Part shown: positions 29,281 to 42,754 of the stretch, one piece after another
How positions within the stretch are numbered: position 1 is the first letter of the stretch
How the letters are laid out: each line of letters starts with the position of its first letter
DNA from: Bordetella pertussis 18323
GTDB lineage: Bacteria > Pseudomonadota > Gammaproteobacteria > Burkholderiales > Burkholderiaceae_B
Assembly: GCF_000306945.1 (NCBI RefSeq)
Contig: NC_018518.1
Location: forward strand, 1,302,001-1,366,000
Length of the DNA: 64,000 nt
Direction: 5' to 3'
Notes under the pieces: generated by a model
What the model was told of the DNA's origin: nothing
Database searches by the model: none
What the model saw: the letters and a program-made list of their open reading frames with translations, nothing else
Made by a program: the position numbers and the translations under genes

Positions 29281-32106
29281 TTATTTTACTTCGGCTTGCG
29301 CGATCGTGCCGTCCTGCAGCACGGTTTGCCACAATTCGCACACCGTGGCGCGCTCGGCGGCCAGTTGCCCGGGCGGCACGCGCGCCTTGTCGACGCCCTT
29401 CAGGCGCAGCTGGTGCTGCGCCCGCCGCAGCGTGCGGTAGGCGTCGCCGGCGGCCAGCGCCAGCGGCGCCGGGATCAGGCCCGCTTCGCCGGCCAGGCGC
29501 AGCAGCGCGATATTGCCCAGGTTGTTGACCAGCACCCGATGCGTGGCCGCATGGCACAGCACCAGGTATTGGGTGACGAATTCCACGTCCACCATGCCGC
29601 CGCGGTCATGCTTGACGTCGAACAGCTCGGAGCGGTTAGGGTGCCCGGCGCTGATCTTGTCGCGCATGCCGAGCACCTCGCCGCGCAGCGCCTGCACGTC
29701 GCGCGGCATGACCAGGATGTCGGCGCGGATGCGCTCGAAGCGCGCGCCGGCCTCGGTGTCGCCGGCGGCGTAGCGCGCGCGTGTGAGCGCCTGGTGCTCC
29801 CAAGGCCAGGCGTGCGAGCGCTGGTATTGCTCGAAGGCCTCCAGCGAGACGGCCAGCAGCCCGGCGTTGCCGTCGGGGCGCAGCCGCAGGTCGACTTCGT
29901 ACAGGCGGCCCGACGACGTCATGGTCGATAGCCACGAGGTCATGCGCCGGCCCAGCTTGGCGTAGAGTTCGGCGGCGTCCTCGCGGTCGTCGTCGAACAG
30001 GAACACCAGGTCCAGGTCGGAGGCGTAGCCCAGCTCCTTGCCGCCCAGCTTGCCGTAGGCGATGACGGCCAGGTGCGGCTCGGCGCCGGGCCGCCGGTTG
30101 ACCAGCGGCCAGACGCGGCGGATGGTCTCGGCCAGCAGCAGGTCGGCCAGCGCCGAGAGCTGGTCGGCCAGTTTCTCCACCGTCAATTCGCCTTCGAGGT
30201 CCTGCGCCAGCAGCTGGAAGCTGGCCTGGCGCTGGACGTCGCGCATCAGATTCATCTGCCGTTCGATGTCGGGCTCGCCGTCGGGCAGCCGGCAGGCGTC
30301 GAGGTCGGCGGCCAGCTGGTGCGCGACCTGGGCGAAGTCCAGCGGTTCGAACAGCGTGCGCCAATCGATCAGGCTGTCCAGCAACAGGGGGTGCTGGGTC
30401 AGGTACTGGGCCGCCCAGGGGCTGGCCGCCACCATGCGCGCCACGCGGGCCAGGGTATCGGGGTACTCGGCCAGCAGCGCCAGGTAGGCGCTGCGCTGCG
30501 CGATGGTTTCGATGAGGTCGAACAGGCGCAGCGCGGCATCCATGGGCGCGCTGGTCTGCGTCGCCGCCGTCAGCGCCGCCGGCAGCAGCGCTTCGAGCCG
30601 GTGCCGGCTGCTGTCGGGCAGGCTGCGTACGCGATGGCTGCCCAGCAGCGTCTCGGTGCGGCGCAGCAGGTCCTCGGCGTGCTCGGGAAAGTCGCGCTGG
30701 ATCTGTCCGGCCAGGCGCTCCTCGATATCGTGCAGGGCGCCGGCATGCGGGCGCATGGCGTGTCCGTTGGCGTGCGTGCGCGCGGGGGCGGGGCTGTCGT
30801 CCTCCTCGCCCATGCCTGCCAGGCGGAAGGCGTTGCGGAAGGTCTGCGACACGAAGGCGCGATGCTCGGCCAGCGTGCGCTCGAAGGCGGCCGGTTCGTA
30901 GCCCAGGGCCGCCGCCAGCGCTGCGCGCTGGGCCGGGTCTGCCGGCAGCAGATGGGTCTGCTCGTCCTCGCGGTATTGCAGGGCATGCTCGGTGCGGCGC
31001 AGGAAGCGATAGGCGGCTTCCAGCTTCTGCGCGTCGCCCTCGGGCACCAGCCCGGCGGCGCGCTCGGCGTGCAGCGCTTCGAGCAGGCCGCGGCGTTGCA
31101 GCGCCGGCATGCGGCCGCCGCGGATGAGCTGCGACAACTGCACGATGAACTCGATCTCGCGGATGCCGCCATCGCCCAGCTTGATGTTGTTGGCGCTGTC
31201 CACGCCGTTGCGCGCCAGGGCGCGGCGCTGCCAGTCCTGGCGTATGCACTCGCGCAGGGCGCGCAGCGCCGCCAGGGCGTCGAAGTCGAAATACTTGCGG
31301 TAGACGAACGGCACGCGCAGGCTTTCGAGCTGGCGCGCCTGGGCGTCCGGGTTGCTGTCGGCAAACGCCTGCGCCGGCATCAGCCTGGCCTTGAGCCAGG
31401 CGTAGCGCTCCCACTCGCGCCCCTGGCCGATGAGATAGTGCTCCAGCGCGTCCAGGCTCCAGGCCAGCGGTCCGGCGTCGCCATCGGGGCGCAGCCGCAG
31501 GTCGGTGCGAAAGACCTGGCCATCGGCATCGACTTCCGACAGCACCGGCATCATGCGGCGGGTCAGGCGGCCGTAGAACTCGTGGTTGCTGATGCGCCGC
31601 GGGCCGTCGGTCTCGCCTTCGTCGCCGTACAGCATGACCAGGTCGATATCGGAGGAAACGTTCAGCTCGCGGCCGCCCAGCTTGCCCATGCCGACGATCA
31701 GCATTTCCTGCGGATCGCCCGTGCTCTGTTCGCGCGGCAGGCCGTGGACGGCGGCAAGTTCGGCGGCCACGCTGCGGTAGGCGGTGCCCACGGCGATGTC
31801 GGCCAGCACCGTCATCGCCCCGACCACTTCCTCCAGGTCTGCCTGCCCGCCCAGATCGCGCACGATCAGGGTCAGGAAGACACGCTCGCGCAGCTTGCGC
31901 AGCATGCCGCGGCATTGCTCGACCGGCAGCACTTCCGGCGCGTCCGGGCCGCTCAGTTCGGCCTGCCAGGCCGCCAGCACGTTGGCGCTGACGGGGTGGG
32001 CGCAGGCATTGGCCAGCCAGGCCGCCAGGTCGGGATGGGCGTCGAGACGGCGGCGCAGGTGGCCGGACCAGGCCAGGGCGGCGGCGAAGGGAGGGGCGGA
32101 AGACAT
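29281..32106 (-). CDS. glnE: Bifunctional glutamine synthetase adenylyltransferase/adenylyl-removing enzyme
   Basis: GlnE, 941 aa, switches glutamine synthetase off by adenylylation and on by deadenylylation in response to PII. Two nucleotidyltransferase domains are visible: [22 protein letters not shown] (N-terminal, removing) and [25 protein letters not shown] (C-terminal, transferring), each with the GKLG...D-D metal motif. Helical linker domains lie between. The start [17 protein letters not shown] at 32106 is chosen over longer frames. It is followed by queH and is divergent from the broken YhdP-like gene. Confidence 0.95.
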
Positions 32107-32139
32107 GGCGGGACTCAGGCAGACGGAAAGGCGGGATTC

Positions 32140-35100
32140 ATGTATAAGGGGACGATACTGCAAGACGCCTCTTCCTGCCCGCCGCCCGTGTCCGTATCGA
32201 CGAAAATTCTTCGCTTGCTGTTCTGGAGCGTGTTCGCCATTTATGGCGTGCTGGCGGTCGCTTTCCTGGGTTTGCGTTACTGGGTGTTGCCCCGGGCCGA
32301 TCAATGGCGGCCGCAGATCGAGCAGTACGCCAGCCAGGCGCTGGGTTCGCGGGTGGCGACAGCCTGAGCGCCGACTGGAGCGGCCTGAATCCGCGCCTGA
32401 ACCTGTCCGGGGTGCGCATCTACGATCACCAGGCCGACCCGGTGCTCAGCCTGCCCTCGGTGGCGGCGGTGCTGGGCTGGCGCAGCGTGCTCAAGCTGTC
32501 GCCCACGTTGCAGAGCCTGCGCATCGACGGCGCCGATCTGCTGGTGCGGCGCGATTCCGCCGATCGCCTGTGGGTCGCCGGGCAATCGATCGACCTGGCT
32601 GCGCCGTCCGATCACGGGTTCACCGAATCGCCGGCGCTGCGCTGGCTGGCGCGCCAGCGCGAGCTGGCCCTGCACGGCGTGACGCTGCGCTGGCAGGACG
32701 AAGCGCGCCAGGCGCCCGAGCTGCGGCTCGATGGCCTGGACCTGCTGATGCGCAACGGGGTGTTGTCGCATCGTTTTTCCCTGCGCGTGCGTCCGCCCGC
32801 GCAGCTGGCGGCCAAGGTATCGCTGCGCGGCGAGCTCAACCGCAGCCTGTTCGCGCGCGACGGCAGCAATCCGGCCAGCTGGAGCGGCCAGCTGTATGCC
32901 GAGGTGCAGGACGCCGAGCCGGCGGCCTGGGCGCCCTGGGTCGCGATACCGGCGGCCCAGGGCCGCTATGCGGCGCGCGCCTGGCTGCAACTGGATCACG
33001 GCAAGTTCACCGACCTGACGATGGATGCGGCGCTGCGCGGGCTGAACTGGCGCGCCGGCCAGAGTGCGTCGGTCAGCGTGGACAGCGCCCAGTGGCGCCT
33101 GCAGGGCGCCCCGGGCGACCTGCTGCAGTTTTCGGACCTGCCGCTGGCGCGCAGCGCCGACGGCGCCGGCGTGTCGGTCACGGGGCAGGCGGATGGCCTG
33201 TGGCTGAACCTGCCCGAAATATTCGAACACCCGCTGGCGCTGGACCGGGCGCAACTCGACGCCACCCTGACCGAGCCGGCGGGGCAGCCGCTGACCCTGA
33301 ACCTGCGCCGCCTGCAGCTGGCCAATCCCGACCTGGATGCGACCCTGCACGGCGCCTGGCGCCAGCAAGGCAAGTCGGCGGCCGGCACGGCGGACCTGCG
33401 CGGCAGCCTGGCGCGCGCGTCGATGCCGGCCATCCACCGCTACCTGCCCCTGGAGGTGAACGAGGATGCCCGCCTGTGGCTGGCGACGGGCCTGCCTGCA
33501 GGGACGGTTCATGACGCCGCCATCACCCTGGCGGGAGACCTGGATGATTTTCCGTTCTCGGAGCCGGGCGCGCAGGGGCAGTTCCGTATCGCGGGACGGT
33601 ACCAGGATGCCGTGGTCGATTACGCGCCGGCCGAGGGCAAGCGCAAGGCCTGGCCCAGGCTGGAGCAATTGTCGGGCAACTTCGCCGTGGACAAGGTGAG
33701 CCTGAGCCTGGACAGCGCCGGCGGCGGCCTGGTGCGCACCGCCGCAGACCAGGTGGTGAGCCTGGGGGCGGTGAAAGCCGCGATTCCCGACATGGAAGAC
33801 CACGCGCAATTGCACGTGGAAGGCCAGAGTTCCGGCGCGGTGCCGGCGTATCTGGCGCTGGCCGCCAATTCGCCGCTGGGCGAACTGCTCGACGGGGCGC
33901 TGGCCGAGGCCGAGGGCACCGGCCAGTGGGAGGTGCCGCTGGCGCTGGATGTGCCGCTGCTCAATGCCGAAGACACCAAGGTCGAGGGGCGCATCGTATT
34001 CGCCGGCAACGCGTTTCGCTTCATGCCCGAGATGCCTATGCTGACGCAATTGCGCGGCGAGCTGGCGTTCTCCGAACTGGGCATGAGCGCCAAGGAAATC
34101 CATGCCCGCTTCCTGGGCGGGCCGGCGCGTATCTGGGGCGTGCTGGAGCAGGGCAGCGCTCCGCTGCGCTTCGAAGGCACGCTGACGGCGGCGGGCCTGG
34201 GCGAAGTGAGCAAGGCGCCGGCGCTCAAGCGCCTGTCGGGCCAGAGCGCCTACCGCGGGCAGCTCAACTACCTGAAGGGCGGGGCGGTCGATATCTCGAT
34301 GGAATCGAACCTGGACGGCCTGGCGATCGACATGCCGGCGCCGGTGGGCAAGCCTGCGCGCGGCGCCATGCCGTTCAAGCTGCAATGGGGGCCGGCCAAC
34401 GACCGCGGGCCGCGCGGCCGGCGCTGGCTGTCGGGCAGCCTGGCCGAGAACATCAATGTGCTGCTGGAGTACGATCCGGCCGATGCCTCGCGGGCCTATT
34501 TCGCGCGCGGCGCGCTGGGCGTGAACCGGGCCGCCAGCCTGCCGCAGCGCGGCCTGACCGTGGCCGCGACCCTGCCCGAACTGGACCTCGACGCCTGGGA
34601 CGCCATGAAGGCCGATTTCGACGAGCCTTCCAGCGGCCGGCGGCAGCCGTCGCGCGTGCCGCTGCTGCCGCAGCCGGATCAGATCAACCTGGCCGCCGAC
34701 CGCTTGCGCGTGGCCGGCTATACCCTCGATGACCTGAAACTGGCGGCCCAGCGGCCGACCGCCTCGCAGTGGCGCGTGACGGTGGACTCGCGCCAGGCAC
34801 TGGGCACGCTGGAGTGGACGGAGGCCTCGGGCGCCATCGCCGGCCGCGTGACCGGCCGTTTCAAGCGGCTGGCGCTGGCGGGCGAGGAGGACACGCGCCA
34901 GGAAGAGGACGCGCTGTCGGCTGGCAACGATCTGGAGGATATTCCCGCCATCGATCTGCAGGCCGAGGAGTTCAGCCTGTACGGCAAGCAGCTGGGCAGC
35001 CTGCAGCTGATCGGCACCAACATGGAGCGTGGCCGCCTGTGGCGGCTGGACAAGCTGCAGATCGCCAACGACGCCGCCCGGCTCGACGCCACGGGCAATT

Positions 35101-35795
35101 GGCGCCTGGACGGCACGCAGCGCGGCCTGACCGTGCAGGCCAATGCCGAGTTCAGCGACCTGGGCAAGTTCCTGGACCGGGTCGGCCTGCCTCAGACCGT
35201 GGGCGGGGGCAAGGGCAGCCTGGAGGGCACCGTCACCTGGCGCAATCTGCCCTGGTCGTACAACCTGGCCGAGCTGGAAGGCAAGGCGCGCGTCAGCCTG
35301 GACAATGGCCGTTTCCTGCATGTGAATTCGCGCGCCGCGCGCCTGCTGGAACTGCTGTCGCTGCAGTCGCTGCAGCGGCTGGCGCGCCTGGACGCCAACC
35401 CGGGCGGGTTGCTGCGCGAAGGGTTTCCGTTCGACACGATCCGCGGCGACATGTCGCTCAGCCAGGGCGTGCTGACGACCGAGGGCTACAAGCTGAGCGG
35501 TCCCGTGGCCGGGATCGTCCTGGCCGGCAACACCAATATCGTGGACGAGCGCTGGGACATGCGGGCGGTGGTGGTGCCCAACCTGGACGCCAGCGGCGCG
35601 GCGGCGGTGACGGCCGCGCTGGTCAATCCGCTGATCGGCCTGGGCGCTTTCGTGACGCAGTGGCTGCTCAAGCAGCCGCTGGCGCGCGCCATGTCTTCCG
35701 AGTATGCGGTCACCGGCACCTGGGACGATCCCAAGGTGACGCCGGTGGAGTCGCGCGCGCCGACGCGCCAGCAGGAGCCGCAGCCCGAGCACTGA
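32140..35795 (+). pseudogene. YhdP/AsmA-like large membrane-anchored protein, frameshifted
   Basis: The first 76 codons (from ATG 32140, or GTG 32188) encode a membrane anchor, [32 protein letters not shown], then [13 protein letters not shown] and TGA at 32365-32367. The remaining roughly 1,145 codons continue in another frame from [16 protein letters not shown] to the stop at 35795. Restoring one base near 32355-32361 rejoins them as the continuous family sequence. YhdP/TamB/AsmA-type proteins bridge the envelope and move phospholipids to the outer membrane. There is no slippery site, so decay or sequencing error is likelier than programmed shifting. The downstream frame is otherwise intact. 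Confidence 0.8.
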
Positions 35796-35804
35796 AGCGC
35801 GCCC

Positions 35805-35833
35805 GCAAAGCAAAACCCCGGCGCGGGCCGGGG
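35805..35833 (-). terminator. Rho-independent terminator after rho
   Basis: Read leftward, CCCCGGC / GCCGGGG with a four-base loop is followed by TTTTGCTTT. It lies 29 bp past the rho stop, between convergent genes. Confidence 0.75.
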
Positions 35834-35861
35834 GTCGGGACGGGCGTGGCGCAAGCCAGGC

Positions 35862-37118
35862 TTATTTCTTCATCATGTCGAAGAATTCGGCGTTGGTCTT
35901 GGTGGCGCGCATCTTGTCGAGGATGAATTCCATCGACTGGATTTCGTCCATGTCGTGGATGAACTTGCGCAGCACCCACACCTTCTGCAGCAGTTCGGGC
36001 TTGATCAGCAGCTCTTCGCGGCGGGTGCCCGACTTGTTCAGGTTGATGGACGGGTAGACGCGCTTTTCGGCCAGGCGGCGCTCCAGGTGCACTTCGGAGT
36101 TGCCGGTGCCCTTGAATTCTTCGTAGATGACTTCGTCCATCCGACTGCCCGTTTCGATCAGGGCGGTACCCAGGATGGTCAGCGAGCCGCCTTCCTCGAG
36201 GTTGCGCGCCGCGCCGAAGAAGCGCTTGGGGCGCTGCAGGGCGTTGGCGTCCACGCCGCCGGTCAGCACCTTGCCGGAGGCCGGCACCACGGTGTTGTAG
36301 GCGCGGGCCAGGCGGGTGATCGAGTCCAGCAGGATGACCACGTCCTTTTTCATCTCGACCAGGCGCTTGGCCTTCTCGATGACCATTTCGGCGACCTGCA
36401 CGTGGCGGGTGGCCGGTTCGTCGAAGGTCGAGGCCACCACTTCGCCGCGCACGGTGCGCTGCATTTCGGTCACTTCCTCGGGGCGTTCGTCGACCAGCAG
36501 GACGATGAGCACCGCATCCGGATAATTGGTGGTGATGGCGTGGGCCACGTGCTGCATCATCACCGTCTTGCCGGACTTGGGCGGCGCCACGATCAGGCCG
36601 CGCTGGCCCTTGCCGATGGGGGCGAAGATGTCGAGGATGCGGCCGGTGAGGTTTTCCTCGCTCTTGATGTCGCGTTCCAGACGCATCACCTGGTTGGGGT
36701 GCAGCGGCGTCAGGTTCTCGAACATGATGCGATGCTTGATCGCTTCAGGGGGCGAGCCGTTGACCTTGTCCACCTTGACCAGCGCGAAATAGCGCTCGCC
36801 ATCCTTCGGGGTGCGTACTTCGCCCTCGATGGAGTCGCCGGTGTGCAGGTTGAAGCGGCGGATCTGCGACGGCGAGATGTAGATGTCGTCGGTGCTGGCC
36901 AGGTACGAGGTGTCCGGCGAGCGCAGGAATCCGAAGCCGTCGGGCAGGACTTCCAGCACGCCGTCGCCGAAGATCTGTTCGCCTTGCTTGGCGCGCCGCT
37001 TCATGATGGCGAACATCAACTCCTGCTTGCGCAGGCGGTTGGCGTTCTCGATTTCCAGGCCGGCGGCCATTTCCAGCAACTGCGACACGTGCAGCGCCTT
37101 CAGTTCATTGAGGTGCAT
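35862..37118 (-). CDS. rho: Transcription termination factor Rho
   Basis: Rho, 418 aa, is the hexameric RNA helicase that ends transcription. The N-terminal domain starts [20 protein letters not shown], the RNA-binding cold-shock fold contains [29 protein letters not shown], Walker A is [11 protein letters not shown] (about residue 180), Walker B is [16 protein letters not shown], and the Q/R loops lie around [14 protein letters not shown] and [17 protein letters not shown]. Length equals that of E. coli Rho. trxA lies upstream on the same strand, the usual trxA-rho order. Confidence 0.98.
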   Translation of the reverse strand: MHLNELKALHVSQLLEMAAGLEIENANRLRKQELMFAIMKRRAKQGEQIFGDGVLEVLPDGFGFLRSPDTSYLASTDDIYISPSQIRRFNLHTGDSIEGEVRTPKDGERYFALVKVDKVNGSPPEAIKHRIMFENLTPLHPNQVMRLERDIKSEENLTGRILDIFAPIGKGQRGLIVAPPKSGKTVMMQHVAHAITTNYPDAVLIVLLVDERPEEVTEMQRTVRGEVVASTFDEPATRHVQVAEMVIEKAKRLVEMKKDVVILLDSITRLARAYNTVVPASGKVLTGGVDANALQRPKRFFGAARNLEEGGSLTILGTALIETGSRMDEVIYEEFKGTGNSEVHLERRLAEKRVYPSINLNKSGTRREELLIKPELLQKVWVLRKFIHDMDEIQSMEFILDKMRATKTNAEFFDMMKK

Positions 37119-37193
37119 CGCGGTGAATGTAGGGGGAGATAAGAAGAAGGGTTCGGGCGGCGGGCCACGGACGGGCCCGCGCGGGAATCAGGG

Positions 37194-37225
37194 GGGAATG
37201 CGCGGCCGATTGGCGGCGCATTCCC
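37194..37225 (-). terminator. Hairpin between trxA and rho
   Basis: The 10-bp perfect stem GGGAATGCGC / GCGCATTCCC has a 12-base loop and starts 5 bp after the trxA stop. It lacks a T-run, so it may be a partial terminator or RNA-stabilising structure within the trxA-rho unit. Confidence 0.45.
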
Positions 37226-37230
37226 GGATT

Positions 37231-37557
37231 TTACAACGCGCCGTCCAGGAATGCGGTCAGTTGCGATTTGGACAGGGCGCCGACCTTAGTGGCGGCGGCC
37301 TGGCCGTCCTTGAACAGCATCAGGGTCGGAATGCCGCGCACGCCGTACTTGGCCGCCGTGTCCTGGTTTTCGTCCACGTTCAGCTTGGCCACGGTCAGGC
37401 GGCCGGCGTATTCGGCAGCCACCTCTTCGAGGATGGGGGCGATCATCTTGCAGGGGCCACACCAGGCGGCCCAGTAGTCCACCAGCACCGGCTGGCCGGA
37501 TTTCAGCACATCTGCCTCGAAGCTGGCGTCGCTGACGTTCTTGATTTGCTCGCTCAT
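37231..37557 (-). CDS. trxA: Thioredoxin 1
   Basis: Thioredoxin, 108 aa, is the cytoplasmic protein disulfide reductant. The active site WCGPCK (Cys33, Cys36) follows VLVDYWAA, and the cis-Pro is in [13 protein letters not shown]. The start [17 protein letters not shown] at 37557 matches the family; the upstream in-frame ATG at 37701 adds unrelated sequence. It is divergent from parE across a 290-bp region and upstream of rho. Confidence 0.97.
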   Translation of the reverse strand: MSEQIKNVSDASFEADVLKSGQPVLVDYWAAWCGPCKMIAPILEEVAAEYAGRLTVAKLNVDENQDTAAKYGVRGIPTLMLFKDGQAAATKVGALSKSQLTAFLDGAL

Positions 37558-37849
37558 GATGGTGATTCTCGGATTCCGCTGCGCGACCCGTGCATGGAGC
37601 ATGCGGCCGCTGTTCTTGTTCGACGTGTAGGAAGGATTAAAGCATACCACTGTCATTAACAACAGGGTTTGCCGGTTTTGTGTAGGATGTTGCGGCGTCA
37701 CCGGGCCTACAAAAGGGTCCGGCGGCTGTCACAATGTTCATCGTACCGAATTCGCGGCTGGTCAGCGCGTGCGCATCCCACCTGGAGCCGCGCCGAATAT
37801 GGACTTGTCCGTAAAATGTCGGTTTTTTTCCACAGATGTTGGGGATAAC

Positions 37850-39810
<1,961 letters not shown>

Positions 39811-39811
<1 letters not shown>

Positions 39812-40419
39812 TGGCGCAGGCGCCCGACAGCAGCGTGCCGGTGCGCATGGTGGTCGACCTGACGGTCGACGACTATGCGGCATTCACCGCCTATGCGTAC
39901 CAGCGTCCGGCGCTGCGCCGCCGCCATGCGTCGCACCTGCGTTTCGCCGTCCTGCTGGCCGCGGGCCTGCTGGCGGTGATCCTGCTGCGCGTATGGGATG
40001 GCAGGCAGCTGGATTGGGGCGCGGCGCTGCCGGCGTACGCGCAGGCGCTGGCCGTCGGCCTGGCGGTGTTCGCGCTGCTGGCCGCCGGCTACGAGTACGC
40101 GCTGCCGCGGCTGGCGCGCGGCAACGTGCGCCGCGCGCTGGGCCGCCAGCCCGACAATCCCTTCCTGGGTCGGCACACGCTGGACTTCGGGCCGCGCGGC
40201 GTCGATGACGCCGCCGCCGGCGCCAGCGGTACCATGCCATGGGAGGCGGTGGGCCAGGTCGAGGAAACCGCCAGCCATCTGTATCTGTTCATCAGTCCGC
40301 TGCAAGGCGTGATCATTCCCAAGCGCGGCCAGTCCGCCGATGTCCTGCAGGCGGTGCGCGCGCAGCTGCGCGCGCACGTGCCCGGCGCGGTGCTGGCCGA
40401 TGCGGCGGACAAGCAATAG
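39811..40419 (+). CDS. YcxB-like small membrane protein
   Basis: This 202-aa protein has two adjacent membrane segments (about residues 46-62 and 75-95: [20 protein letters not shown] and [20 protein letters not shown]), then a cytoplasmic YcxB-like domain with [30 protein letters not shown]. Function is unknown. It is wedged between parE and parC with a one-base overlap to parE and a 17-bp gap to parC, so it is surely co-expressed with topoisomerase IV. No motif suggests a role in supercoiling. Confidence 0.82.
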
Positions 40420-40436
40420 TCAAATCCGAGTACATC

Positions 40437-42752
40437 ATGAGCGACAGCAATCAACCGGGCCTGTTCGACGGTGGCGCCACCGATCCCCACGAAGCCATCA
40501 CCCTGGGCCGCTATGCCGAGCAGGCCTACCTGGACTACGCCGTGTCCGTGGTGCGCGGCCGCGCCCTGCCCGATGTGGGCGACGGCCAGAAACCGGTGCA
40601 GCGCCGCATCCTGTACGCGATGCAGGCCATGGGGCTGGCGGCAGGCGCCAAGCCGGTGAAGTCGGCGCGCGTGGTCGGCGACGTGCTGGGCAAGTACCAC
40701 CCGCACGGCGACCAGGCCGCCTATGACGCCATGGTCCGGATGGCGCAGGACTTCTCGCTGCGCTATCCCCTGATCGACGGCCATGGCAACTTCGGCTCGC
40801 GCGACGGCGACAACGCGGCGGCCATGCGTTATACCGAAGCGCGCCTGACGCCGTTCTCCAAGCTGCTGCTCGACGAGCTGGAGGAGGGCACGGTCGACTT
40901 CGTGCCGAACTACGACGGCAGCCAGCAGGAGCCGGCCATGCTGCCGGCGCGCCTGCCCGTGATGCTGCTCAACGGCGCCTCGGGCATCGCCGTGGGCATG
41001 GCCACCGAGATTCCCTCGCACAACCTGCGCGAGGTGGCGCAGGCCTGCGTGGCGCTGATCCGCAATCCCAAGCTGCCGCAGGAAGAGCTGCTGGCGCTGG
41101 TGCCGGGCCCGGATTTCGCCGGGGGCGGCCAGATCATCACCCCGGCGGCCGATATCGCGCAGATCTACGCCACCGGGCGCGGCTCGCTGAAGGCGCGCGC
41201 GCGCTGGCAGTTCGAGGAAATGGCGCGCGGGCAGTGGCAGCTGGTGGTGACCGAGCTGCCGCCGGGCACCTCGGGCCAGAAGGTGCTGGAAGAGATCGAG
41301 GAAATCACCAATCCGAAGGTGCGCGCGGGCAAGAAGAGCCTTTCGGCCGAGCAGCAGCAGGCCAAGGCGGTCATGCTCAGCCTGCTCGACGCGGTGCGCG
41401 ACGAGTCCGGCAAGGACGCGGCGGTGCGGCTGGTGTTCGAGCCCAAGACCTCGCGCGTCGATCGCGACGAATTCGTCAACACCTTGCTGGCGCAGACCAG
41501 CATGGAAAGCAACGTGCCGGTCAACGTGGTGTGCATCGGCACCGATGGCCGGCCGCGCCAGAAGAGCCTGCGCGACGTGCTGGAAGAGTGGGTGGCGTTT
41601 CGCACCGATACGGTGGTGCGCCGCACGCGCCATCGCCTGGACAAGGTGCTCGACCGCATCCATGTGCTGGAAGGGCGCATGGTGGTCTACCTCAATGTCG
41701 ACGAGGTCATCCAGACCATTCGCGAGGCCGAGGAGCCGCGCGCCGCGCTGATGGCGCGTTTCGGGCTGACCGAGCGCCAGGCCGAGGACATCCTGGAAAT
41801 GCGCCTGCGCCAGCTGGCGCGCCTGGAAGGCATCAAGATCGAACAGGAACTGGCCGGCAAGCGCGAAGAACAGCTGCGCCTGCAGGACCTGCTGGACAAC
41901 CCGGGCTCGCTCAAGCGCCTGCTCATCAAGGAAATCGAGGGCGACGCCAAGCAGTACGGCGACGACCGCCGCACCCTGATCGAAACCGCCGAGCGCGCGG
42001 TGCTCGAGACCAAGGTGGTCGACGAGCCCGTCACGGTGATCGTGTCGCAGAAAGGCTGGCTGCGCGCCCGCCAGGGCCACGGCCATGATGCCGGGCAATT
42101 CAGCTTCAAGCAGGGCGACGACCTGTACGGCGCCTTCGAGTGCCGCACCACCGATACCCTGATCGCGGTGGGCGACAACGGCCGCGTCTATTCGGTGGCC
42201 GTATCCGGCCTGCCGTCGGCGCGTGGCGATGGCCAGCCGGTCACCACCATGATCGATCTCGAGGCCGGCACGCGCATCGTGCACACCATCGCGGCGGCGC
42301 CCGACAGCCGCTGGTTGTTGGCCACGCGGCGCGGCTTCGGTTTTGCCGCCCGGCTCAGCGACATGAGCAGCCGCCAGCGCGCTGGCAAGCAGTTCATCAC
42401 CCTGGAGAAGGGCGATGAGCTGTTGCGGCCGGTTCCGCTGTTCGAGGGGGCGACCCAGCTGGCGCTGCTGTCGGCCAAGGGCAAGTTCCTGGTGTTCGAC
42501 CTGGACGAGGTCAAGAGCCTGTCGGGCGGCGGGCGCGGCACCATCCTGATGGGGCTGGACACCGCCGACAAGCTGGACCAGACCGTGCCGATCGGCGCGG
42601 CCGGCCTGCGCGCCGCCGGCATCTACCGCAACAAGCAGACCGAGGACATCCTGGCCGGCGCCGCGCTCGCGCCGTACGTCGGCAAGCGCGCCCGCAAGGG
42701 CCGGCAACTGAACGTGCGTCCCAGGCAGCCGGTGCTGTCGCCGGTGTTCTGA
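40437..42752 (+). CDS. parC: DNA topoisomerase IV subunit A
   Basis: ParC, 771 aa, is the DNA cleavage subunit. The winged-helix quinolone-resistance region reads [35 protein letters not shown]; the catalytic Tyr is in [18 protein letters not shown]. The tower and coiled-coil gate ([16 protein letters not shown]) and a short beta-pinwheel C-terminal domain follow, which separates ParC from GyrA. The residue at the common resistance site (Ser80 in E. coli) appears as Ala or Gly within [17 protein letters not shown] context, not an obvious resistance change. Confidence 0.96.
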   Translation: MSDSNQPGLFDGGATDPHEAITLGRYAEQAYLDYAVSVVRGRALPDVGDGQKPVQRRILYAMQAMGLAAGAKPVKSARVVGDVLGKYHPHGDQAAYDAMVRMAQDFSLRYPLIDGHGNFGSRDGDNAAAMRYTEARLTPFSKLLLDELEEGTVDFVPNYDGSQQEPAMLPARLPVMLLNGASGIAVGMATEIPSHNLREVAQACVALIRNPKLPQEELLALVPGPDFAGGGQIITPAADIAQIYATGRGSLKARARWQFEEMARGQWQLVVTELPPGTSGQKVLEEIEEITNPKVRAGKKSLSAEQQQAKAVMLSLLDAVRDESGKDAAVRLVFEPKTSRVDRDEFVNTLLAQTSMESNVPVNVVCIGTDGRPRQKSLRDVLEEWVAFRTDTVVRRTRHRLDKVLDRIHVLEGRMVVYLNVDEVIQTIREAEEPRAALMARFGLTERQAEDILEMRLRQLARLEGIKIEQELAGKREEQLRLQDLLDNPGSLKRLLIKEIEGDAKQYGDDRRTLIETAERAVLETKVVDEPVTVIVSQKGWLRARQGHGHDAGQFSFKQGDDLYGAFECRTTDTLIAVGDNGRVYSVAVSGLPSARGDGQPVTTMIDLEAGTRIVHTIAAAPDSRWLLATRRGFGFAARLSDMSSRQRAGKQFITLEKGDELLRPVPLFEGATQLALLSAKGKFLVFDLDEVKSLSGGGRGTILMGLDTADKLDQTVPIGAAGLRAAGIYRNKQTEDILAGAALAPYVGKRARKGRQLNVRPRQPVLSPVF

Positions 42753-42754
42753 GC

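Noticed and set aside
32340..32370. Programmed ribosomal frameshift in the YhdP-like gene
   Set aside because: No slippery heptamer, stimulatory hairpin or internal Shine-Dalgarno is visible at the junction.
32301..35813. 1,170-aa open frame opposite the YhdP-like gene
   Set aside because: It is Gln/Arg/His-rich with no family motif, a typical antisense shadow in high-GC DNA.
40670..40800. Quinolone-resistance change in ParC
   Set aside because: The region looks ordinary for beta-proteobacterial ParC, and I cannot compare alleles without an alignment.
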